DNA from: Klebsiella aerogenes KCTC 2190
Lineage (GTDB): Bacteria > Pseudomonadota > Gammaproteobacteria > Enterobacterales > Enterobacteriaceae
Direction of reading: 5' to 3'
DNA: 64,000 nt
NCBI RefSeq assembly: GCF_000215745.1
Contig: NC_015663.1
Span: 2,480,001 to 2,544,000, forward strand
Positions 54,178 through 64,000 of this stretch are shown here, piece by piece. The notes beneath the pieces are model-generated. The model was not told where the DNA came from. It searched no databases and saw only the letters and a list, made by a program, of their open reading frames with translations. The translations under genes and the position numbers were made by a program. Within the stretch, counting starts at the first letter, position 1; every line of letters starts with the position of its first letter.

Positions 54178-54831
54178 TTATTTGTGAGTCACAGCCCGGA
54201 CGATACGATCGCCAGAGAATTGAATTAAATAAACCAGAATAACCAGCAATACCAGTACGGTGTTCATTACCGTCGCGTTATAGCCGATGTAGCCGTACTG
54301 ATAGCCAATCTGACCCAAGCCACCGGCACCGACCGCACCGCCCATTGCGGAATAACCCACCAGGGTGATGAGCGTAATAGTGGCGGCGTTCACCAGACCC
54401 GGCAGCGCTTCAGGGAGCAGGACTTTACGCACGATCTGCATTGGCGTTGCGCCCATCGCGCGTGAAGCTTCGATAAGCCCGGTCGGGATCTCCAACAGCG
54501 CGTTTTCCACCATACGTGCGATAAACGGCGCGGCGCCAACCGTTAATGGCACAATCGCTGCCTGCAGGCCGATAGAGGTACCGACGATCACGCGGGTAAA
54601 TGGAATCATCCACACCAGCAGAATAATAAATGGAATCGAGCGGAAGATATTAACCAGCGCCGATAGCGTACGATACAGCCGGGCGCTTGCGGCAATCTGC
54701 CCCGGACGGGTAACGTACAGCAGTACGCCGACCGGCAGGCCGAGCACAAAGCCAAAGAAGCCGGAGACAAACGTCATAGCCAGCGTTTCCCACACGCCGC
54801 GAACCAGCAGCCAGATCATTGGTTCAGACAT
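54178..54831 (-). CDS. metI: Methionine ABC transporter permease MetI
   Basis: Five-helix inner-membrane permease of the methionine importer. It has 217 residues, as in E. coli. The cytoplasmic coupling motif [17 protein letters not shown] lies near residues 122-138 and contacts MetN. The start overlaps the 3' end of metN by eight bases. Confidence 0.97.
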   Translation of the reverse strand: MSEPMIWLLVRGVWETLAMTFVSGFFGFVLGLPVGVLLYVTRPGQIAASARLYRTLSALVNIFRSIPFIILLVWMIPFTRVIVGTSIGLQAAIVPLTVGAAPFIARMVENALLEIPTGLIEASRAMGATPMQIVRKVLLPEALPGLVNAATITLITLVGYSAMGGAVGAGGLGQIGYQYGYIGYNATVMNTVLVLLVILVYLIQFSGDRIVRAVTHK

Positions 54832-55855
54832 ATCCCAGTACCTCTACTTTTACATGATGTTCCTGCAGCCAGGCGATCGCCGCCTGGGTATCTTCCTGTG
54901 TGCCGTGCATTTCGGTCAGCATGATGCCGAACTTCACTCCGCCGGCGTAATCCATCTGCGCGCTAATAATGTTGTTATTCACATTAAAGCGGCGGGCGGT
55001 TTCCGACAGCAGCGGCGCATCGACGGAATGGCCGGTAAACTCCATACGCAGCATCGGCACGCTGTCAGGCAGCTGCGTGGGCTTCAGGCGCGCCTGATAG
55101 TCATCCGGAATATCCAGATGCAGGGTAGATTGAATGAACTGTTGGGCGAGCGGCGTCTTAGGATGGGAGAAGACTTCGCTCACGGTGTCCTGCTCGATCA
55201 GTTGACCATTGCTAATGACCGCCACACAGTCGCAGATACGTTTAACTACGTCCATTTCATGGGTGATCAACAGAATGGTCAGCCCCAGACGACGGTTAAT
55301 GTCTTTCAGCAGTTCGAGGATCGAACGGGTCGTTGCCGGGTCCAGCGCGCTGGTGGCTTCATCGCACAGCAGCACCTTTGGATTGCTGGCCAGCGCGCGG
55401 GCAATCGCCACGCGCTGTTTCTGGCCGCCGGAGAGGTTTGCCGGATAGCTGTCATGCTTATCGCCAAGACCAACCAGGTCAAGCAGTTCATTAACACGGC
55501 GTTTGATTTCCGCCGGCGGTGTGTTATCCAGCTCAAGCGGCAGCGCCACGTTGCCGAAAACGGTACGTGAAGCGAGCAGATTAAAGTGCTGGAAGATCAT
55601 GCCAATCTGACGGCGCGCGCGAGTCAGTTCTTTTTCAGTCAGCGCGGTGAGTTCCTGGTTATCTACCTGCACGCTGCCTTCGGTTGGGCGTTCCAGCAGG
55701 TTAACGCAGCGAATCAGCGTACTTTTACCTGCGCCGGAAGCGCCGATCACGCCGTAAATTTGCCCGGCAGGGACATGCAGGCTGACATTGTTCAGCGCCT
55801 GTATGGTGCGGTTCCCCTGCTGGAACACTTTGGTAATATTCGAAAGTTTAATCAT
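54824..55855 (-). CDS. metN: Methionine ABC transporter ATP-binding protein MetN
   Basis: ATPase of the methionine importer, working as a dimer with MetI. It has 343 residues, the E. coli length. Walker [10 protein letters not shown] is at residues 38-46, the signature LSGGQKQR near residue 140 and Walker [13 protein letters not shown] near residue 162. The C-terminal NIL (ACT-like) domain (about 265-343) binds methionine and gives trans-inhibition. It is the first gene of metNIQ, behind a MetJ-controlled promoter. Confidence 0.97.
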   Translation of the reverse strand: MIKLSNITKVFQQGNRTIQALNNVSLHVPAGQIYGVIGASGAGKSTLIRCVNLLERPTEGSVQVDNQELTALTEKELTRARRQIGMIFQHFNLLASRTVFGNVALPLELDNTPPAEIKRRVNELLDLVGLGDKHDSYPANLSGGQKQRVAIARALASNPKVLLCDEATSALDPATTRSILELLKDINRRLGLTILLITHEMDVVKRICDCVAVISNGQLIEQDTVSEVFSHPKTPLAQQFIQSTLHLDIPDDYQARLKPTQLPDSVPMLRMEFTGHSVDAPLLSETARRFNVNNNIISAQMDYAGGVKFGIMLTEMHGTQEDTQAAIAWLQEHHVKVEVLGYV

Positions 55856-55933
55856 CAGTTATTTATTATCGTTTAGCCGTTTGCCGTGGCATTTTCTTCT
55901 GCCGTGTGCAGGCGATGCCTGTCAATGAAATGG

Positions 55934-55962
55934 ATGTTAAGGCATCCAGACGTCTAAATCAA
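55934..55962 (-). promoter_or_regulatory. metNIQ promoter with overlapping MetJ box
   Basis: On the minus strand TTGATT (55962-55957) and TAACAT (55939-55934) are 17 bases apart. The perfect met box AGACGTCT at 55948-55955 fills the spacer, and an adjoining weaker box AGGCATCC lies at 55940-55947. This predicts repression by MetJ with S-adenosylmethionine. Confidence 0.88.
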
Positions 55963-56043
55963 TCTGACTCTTTATAATGAGCACTTTCTTGCATGCCGAA
56001 ACATGCGATACTAACGGCATTAGCCTTTATCAGGAGCAAACCG

Positions 56044-56610
56044 GTGGCAAAGTCTGTACCCGCAATTTTTCTCGACCGTGACGGCACGATTAATATCGAT
56101 CATGGTTACGTCCACGAAATCGACAGCTTTGAGTTTATCGACGGCGTCATTGATGCCATGCGTGAACTAAAGGCAATGGGATTTGCGTTAGTGCTGGTGA
56201 CCAACCAGTCAGGCATCGCGCGCGGTAAATTCACGGAAGCGCAATTTGAGACCCTCACCGAATGGATGGATTGGTCGCTGGCAGACCGCGGCGTGGATCT
56301 CGACGGTATCTATTATTGTCCGCATCACCCGCAGGGGAGCGTTGAAGAGTTCCGCCAGACCTGCGATTGCCGTAAGCCGCATCCGGGGATGCTCATTTCC
56401 GCACGCGATTTCCTGCATATTGATATGGCCGCTTCTTATATGGTGGGTGATAAACTCGAAGACATGCAGGCGGCTGCAGCGGCGAATGTCGGAACGAAAG
56501 TGCTGGTGCGTACCGGTAAGCCGGTTACCGAAGAAGCGGAAAGCGCAGCGGATTGGGTGCTAAATAGCCTGGCGGACCTGCCTGCGGCTATTAAAAAGCA
56601 GCAAAAATAA
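56044..56610 (+). CDS. gmhB: D-glycero-beta-D-manno-heptose 1,7-bisphosphate 7-phosphatase GmhB
   Basis: HAD-family phosphatase of ADP-heptose synthesis for the lipopolysaccharide inner core. It has 188 residues from a GTG start at 56044 after AGGAGC (E. coli 191). The nucleophile and acid/base aspartates are Asp11 and Asp13 in FLDRDGTI. Zinc ligands are in CPHHPQG and CDCRKPH. A longer in-frame ATG at 55993 would reach into the divergent promoter region and is rejected. The rRNA operon begins about 50 bases past its stop. Confidence 0.95.
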   Translation: MAKSVPAIFLDRDGTINIDHGYVHEIDSFEFIDGVIDAMRELKAMGFALVLVTNQSGIARGKFTEAQFETLTEWMDWSLADRGVDLDGIYYCPHHPQGSVEEFRQTCDCRKPHPGMLISARDFLHIDMAASYMVGDKLEDMQAAAAANVGTKVLVRTGKPVTEEAESAADWVLNSLADLPAAIKKQQK

Positions 56611-56979
56611 GCGTTACGTATAAAAGATGAGCGGTTGAAATAAAAATGTATTTTTCCGCTTGTCATTCCCGGCGGGCTCCCTATAATGCGCCTCCATCGA
56701 CACGGCGGATGTGAATCACTTCACACAAACAGCCGGTTCGGTTGAAGAGAAAAATTCTGAAATTCAGGGTTGACTCTGAAAGAGGAAAGCGTAATATACG
56801 CCACCTCGCGACAGAGCGCTAAAGCGCGTCGCAACTGCTCTTTAACAATTTATCAGACAATCTGTGTGGGCACTCAAAGTGACATGGATTCTTAACGTCC
56901 TCGGACGAAAAATGAATACCAAGTCTCTGAGTGAACATGCGTAATTCATTACGAAGTTTAATTCACGAGCATCAAACTT
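56611..56979 (+). promoter_or_regulatory. rRNA operon promoters P1 and P2 and leader
   Basis: This 369-base gap has no gene. P1 has TTGTCA (56660-56665) and TATAAT (56682-56687) with a 16-base spacer, behind an A/T-rich UP-like tract. P2 has TTGACT (56770-56775) and TAATAT (56792-56797), also 16 bases apart. A boxA antitermination sequence, TGCTCTTTAACAA, lies at 56836-56848. The rest is leader that pairs with sequence past the 16S end for RNase III processing. Confidence 0.92.
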
Positions 56980-58519
<1,540 letters not shown>

Positions 58520-58590
58520 CCTTAAAGAACCTGCCTTTGTAGTGCTCACACAGATTGTCTGATGAAAATACAGCAGTAAGTAATCTCTGC

Positions 58591-58667
<77 letters not shown>

Positions 58668-58774
58668 AATTCGCTCTCGTGCTTTGTTGTGGCAAAGCTC
58701 GCATACTTCAGTATGCTTCGCTTCACCACGCCGCGCCCGAAAACGAATTAAAGGTTAAAAGAGATTCATTCGAT
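58668..58774 (+). repeat. Structured 107-bp insert between tRNA-Ile and tRNA-Ala
   Basis: The E. coli Ile-Ala spacer is about 42 bases; this one is 107. It forms a nested inverted repeat: AATTCG (58668) with CGAATT (58744), GTGG with CCAC, AAGC with GCTT, and a perfect central hairpin GCATAC-TTCA-GTATGC at 58701-58716. It may alter tRNA and rRNA processing. Confidence 0.7.
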
Positions 58775-58850
58775 GGGGCTATAGCTCAGCTGGGAGAGCG
58801 CCTGCTTTGCACGCAGGAGGTCTGCGGTTCGATCCCGCATAGCTCCACCA
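58775..58850 (+). tRNA. alaV: tRNA-Ala (TGC)
   Basis: 76 bases including CCA. The acceptor arms GGGGCTA and TAGCTCC pair, the anticodon loop is TTTGCAC with TGC, and the T-loop is GTTCGATCC. It is the second tRNA of the 16S-23S spacer. The remaining 176 bases before 23S form the 23S 5' processing stalk and carry another boxA-like GCTCTTTAA at 58910. Confidence 0.98.
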
Positions 58851-59026
58851 TCCTTACTGCAAAAACAGAAAACTTCAGAGTGTACCTGAAAAGGTTCACT
58901 GCGAAGTTTTGCTCTTTAAAAATCTGGATCAAGCTGAAAATTGAAACGACACACAGTCAATGTGTGTTCGAGTCTCTCAAATTTTCGCGACACGTGGGTG
59001 TTTTACGAAACATCTTCGGGTTGTGA

Positions 59027-61931
<2,905 letters not shown>

Positions 61932-61994
61932 ACAACGCCGAAGGTGTTTTGGCGATTTGAGACGATTTTCAGCTTAGATTCAGAGTCCGAAGGA

Positions 61995-62094
61995 TTTTGC
62001 GCTGAGACAAGGCGGCAAACGAAGCGATGGAAGGAGCATACTGAAGTATGTGACTGACATTCGCGAGAGCAGCCAACGCAGTATGAGCGCAAAA
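61995..62094 (-). repeat. ERIC-like element in the 23S-5S spacer
   Basis: A 100-bp element bounded by TTTTGCGCT and AGCGCAAAA. Read on the minus strand it shows, in the ERIC order, GCGTTGGCTGC, a CAGTCACATACTT stretch, GTATGCTCCT and TTGCCGCCTTG, matching the ERIC/IRU consensus around a variant centre. The whole spacer is 187 bases (61932-62118) against roughly 90 in E. coli, so the element accounts for the excess. Confidence 0.75.
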
Positions 62095-62118
62095 GACACA
62101 GGACGAGCACAAAGAATT

Positions 62119-62238
62119 TGCCTGGCGGCAATAGCGCGGTGGTCCCACCTGACCCCATGCCGAACTCAGAAGTGAAACGCCGTAGCGCCGATGGTAGTGT
62201 GGGGTCTCCCCATGTGAGAGTAGGGAACTGCCAGGCAT
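62119..62238 (+). rRNA. rrf: 5S ribosomal RNA
   Basis: 120 bases from TGCCTGGCGGCAATAGCG to GGGAACTGCCAGGCAT. The terminal helix TGCCTGGC/GCCAGGCA is perfect, and the CCGAACTCAGAAGTGAAACG loop region is intact. The single change to CAATAGC near the start is a natural variant of the E. coli sequence. Confidence 0.98.
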
Positions 62239-62292
62239 CAAATTTGCAGTAAAACCGGGGCATTAAACCGGTAGATGTAGAAAAAATTCGGT

Positions 62293-62369
62293 GGAGCGGT
62301 AGTTCAGTCGGTTAGAATACCTGCCTGTCACGCAGGGGGTCGCGGGTTCGAGTCCCGTCCGTTCCGCCA
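62293..62369 (+). tRNA. aspU: tRNA-Asp (GTC)
   Basis: 77 bases including CCA. The acceptor arms GGAGCGG and CCGTTCC pair, the anticodon loop is CTGTCAC with GTC, and the T-loop is GTTCGAGTC. It is the distal tRNA of the rRNA operon, as in E. coli rrnH. Confidence 0.98.
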
Positions 62370-62375
62370 CTTATT

Positions 62376-62407
62376 AAAAGCCCTGAGCATTTGCTCAGGG
62401 CTTTTTT
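62376..62407 (+). terminator. Terminator of the rRNA operon
   Basis: AAAAGCCCTGAGCA and TGCTCAGGGCTTTT form a perfect 14-bp stem around a TT tip, ending in a T-run directly after tRNA-Asp. It is the strongest terminator in the window. Confidence 0.95.
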
Positions 62408-62536
62408 GTTTTCTCCATTCCAATTATTGCTAAATCAGCAAAAATCCTCTGCATTTATCGATCTTTTTCCCAACCCAACCTTCACCCATAATGGCCTCAG
62501 TTAAGCGAAACGAATAATTAACGAGGAACATCAATC

Positions 62537-63340
62537 ATGACAATCCCTGCATTTGGTCTTGGCACTTTCCGTCTGCAAGACGACGTAGTCATCAACTCTG
62601 TAAAAATGGCGCTGGAGCTGGGCTATCGTACTATCGATACCGCACAGATCTATGAAAACGAAGCCGCTGTTGGCCAGGCTATCGCGGAAAGCGGCGTGCC
62701 GCGTGATGAACTGTTCATCACCACCAAAATCTGGATCGAAAACCTGAGTAAAGACAAGCTGATCGCCAGCCTGAAAGAGAGCCTGCAGAAGCTGCGCACC
62801 GATTATGTTGATCTGACGCTGATTCACTGGCCGTCGCCGAACGATGCGGTTGCTGTTGAAGAGTTTATGGCTGCGCTGATGGAAGCGAAGAAGCTGGGTC
62901 TGACCCGACAGATCGGTATCTCTAACTTCACTATTCCACTGATGGAACGTGCGATCGCTGCCGTTGGCGCTGAAAATATCGCGACCAACCAGGTTGAACT
63001 GTCTCCGTACCTGCAGAACCGTAAAGTGGTCGATTGGGCGCGTGAACACGGTATCCATATCACCTCTTACATGACGCTGGCCTACGGTAAGGCGCTGAAA
63101 GATGAAGTGATTGCCCGTATCGCGGCGAAACATAATGCGACCCCGGCACAGGTTATTCTGGCGTGGGCGATGGGAGAAGGTTATGCGGTTATTCCATCTT
63201 CCACCAAGCGTGAAAATCTGGCGAGCAACCTGAAAGCGCTGGATCTGAAGCTGGATGATGAAGATCGTAAAGCGATTACCGCGCTGGATTGCAACGACCG
63301 TCTGGTAAGCCCGGAAGGTCTGGCGCCGAAGTGGGATTAA
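62537..63340 (+). CDS. dkgB: 2,5-diketo-D-gluconate reductase B / methylglyoxal reductase DkgB
   Basis: NADPH-dependent aldo-keto reductase of the AKR family, acting on 2,5-diketo-gluconate and methylglyoxal in the cytoplasm. It has 267 residues, the E. coli length. The catalytic tetrad is visible in order: aspartate in TIDTAQIY, tyrosine in the same segment, lysine in TTKIWIE and histidine in LIHWPSP. The NADPH loop [13 protein letters not shown] lies near residue 215. The start follows AACGAGGAAC. It stands alone between the rRNA terminator and the convergent yafC. Confidence 0.96.
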   Translation: MTIPAFGLGTFRLQDDVVINSVKMALELGYRTIDTAQIYENEAAVGQAIAESGVPRDELFITTKIWIENLSKDKLIASLKESLQKLRTDYVDLTLIHWPSPNDAVAVEEFMAALMEAKKLGLTRQIGISNFTIPLMERAIAAVGAENIATNQVELSPYLQNRKVVDWAREHGIHITSYMTLAYGKALKDEVIARIAAKHNATPAQVILAWAMGEGYAVIPSSTKRENLASNLKALDLKLDDEDRKAITALDCNDRLVSPEGLAPKWD

Positions 63341-63350
63341 TCCACCGATT

Positions 63351-63377
63351 CCGGCAGGCGGTTGACGCCGCTGCCGG
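63351..63377. repeat. REP-like palindrome between dkgB and yafC
   Basis: CCGGCAG and CTGCCGG pair around a G/C-rich loop, with GACGCCGCTGCCGGACG resembling a single REP. There is no T-run. It lies between two convergent genes, the usual place for such elements. Confidence 0.5.
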
Positions 63378-63388
63378 ACGATAGTTTC

Positions 63389-64000
63389 TTACAGCTCCTT
63401 CGGGAGCTGTTTGACGTGCTCACTCAGAAAGTCAATAAATGCCCTGATACGCGTGCTGACGGCTCTGTCGCTGTAATACACCGCACTGAAAGGCATCTCC
63501 ACCGGCAAGCGCTTGTCGGCAAGTAGCTCCACAAACTCCCCGCTGTCAATCTCTTTATCCACCATATAATCCGATAGACAGGCAATACCATTGCCGCCAA
63601 GACAGAGCTGTTTTAGCGTTTCGCCACTGTTAGAGGTAATTTCGCAACCGACTTCCAGTAATTGGCCATCGCTGGCGGCAATAGGCCAGGTATTTAACGA
63701 GACAGGCTCGGTGAACCCCAGGCAGAGATGATCCGCAAGATCTTCCGCATTCACCGGCGTGCCGTAGCGGGCGATATAATCAGGCGAGGCGATGATCTTG
63801 CGATAGCTGGTGAACAGCGGGCGGGCGCGCAGGCTGGAATCGGTTAGGGTACCCACGCGGATCGCGACGTCGACTTTACGTTCTATAAGATTAATGAAGG
63901 TTTCCGAGGAGACCAGCGAGAGCGTCATTTCTGGATAACGTTCGCGAAACGGTTTTACCAGCGGCATTAAAAAATGCAGCATCACCGGGGTGGCGGCATC
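63389..64000 (-). CDS. yafC: LysR-family transcriptional regulator YafC (5' partial)
   Basis: The frame is open to the last base, so the N-terminal helix-turn-helix lies beyond the window. The visible 203 codons encode the effector-binding domain: [18 protein letters not shown], then [14 protein letters not shown] and the conserved DVAIRVG. It closely follows E. coli YafC and differs in length only at the C-terminus (KQLPKEL). The target genes and ligand are unknown. The GTG at 63985 is internal. Confidence 0.94.
   Translation of the reverse strand, partial: DAATPVMLHFLMPLVKPFRERYPEMTLSLVSSETFINLIERKVDVAIRVGTLTDSSLRARPLFTSYRKIIASPDYIARYGTPVNAEDLADHLCLGFTEPVSLNTWPIAASDGQLLEVGCEITSNSGETLKQLCLGGNGIACLSDYMVDKEIDSGEFVELLADKRLPVEMPFSAVYYSDRAVSTRIRAFIDFLSEHVKQLPKEL

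Overview
The window reads as chromosomal backbone of an enterobacterium close to Klebsiella/Raoultella. Almost every protein matches its Escherichia coli K-12 counterpart in length and key residues, and the gene order (fhuCDB to yafC) is that of the K-12 4-5 minute region. Two genes I know to be absent from that K-12 interval are present here: an enhancin-like M60 protease between cdaR and yaeH, and a GH19 chitinase between accA and ldcC. The 16S variable regions also look Klebsiella/Raoultella-like, but I cannot fix the species without a search.

Layout. 1-7.8 kb: ferrichrome uptake (fhuC partial, fhuD, fhuB), a 3 x 87 bp REP/BIME array, hemL, clcA, erpA, yadS. 7.8-13.8 kb: btuF-mtn, dgt, the periplasmic protease degP with a clear sigma-E promoter, and the sugar-diacid regulator cdaR. 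13.8-21.9 kb: the enhancin-like gene, then yaeH, dapD, glnD and map, all on the minus strand. 22-27 kb: rpsB with its S2 leader, tsf, pyrH, frr, dxr. 27-41.8 kb: the long envelope/lipid operon uppS-cdsA-rseP-bamA-skp-lpxD-fabZ-lpxA-lpxB-rnhB-dnaE-accA. 42-50.2 kb: chitinase, ldcC, yaeR, tilS, rof-yaeP, yaeQ-arfB, nlpE. 50.2-55.9 kb: proS, trmO-rcsF and the MetJ-controlled metNIQ transporter, all minus. 56-64 kb: gmhB, a complete rRNA operon (16S, tRNA-Ile, tRNA-Ala, 23S, 5S, tRNA-Asp), dkgB and a partial yafC.

How the genes work together. Outer-membrane biogenesis (BamA, Skp, RseP, DegP, LpxD/A/B, FabZ) and envelope stress sensing (NlpE, RcsF, RseP) dominate, with lipid and isoprenoid precursors (Dxr, UppS, CdsA, AccA) and translation factors interleaved. 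Nothing in the window looks like a prophage, integrative element, CRISPR array or complete insertion sequence.

I found no clear new multi-gene system. The least ordinary items are: the enhancin-like protease, which has three C-terminal repeats and no visible signal peptide; the GH19 chitinase; an ERIC-like element inside the 23S-5S spacer of the rRNA operon; a structured insert in the tRNA-Ile/tRNA-Ala spacer sharing a 14-nt core with it; a promoter followed at once by a terminator upstream of uppS; a perfect 14-bp palindrome upstream of cdaR; and the exact 87-bp BIME array.
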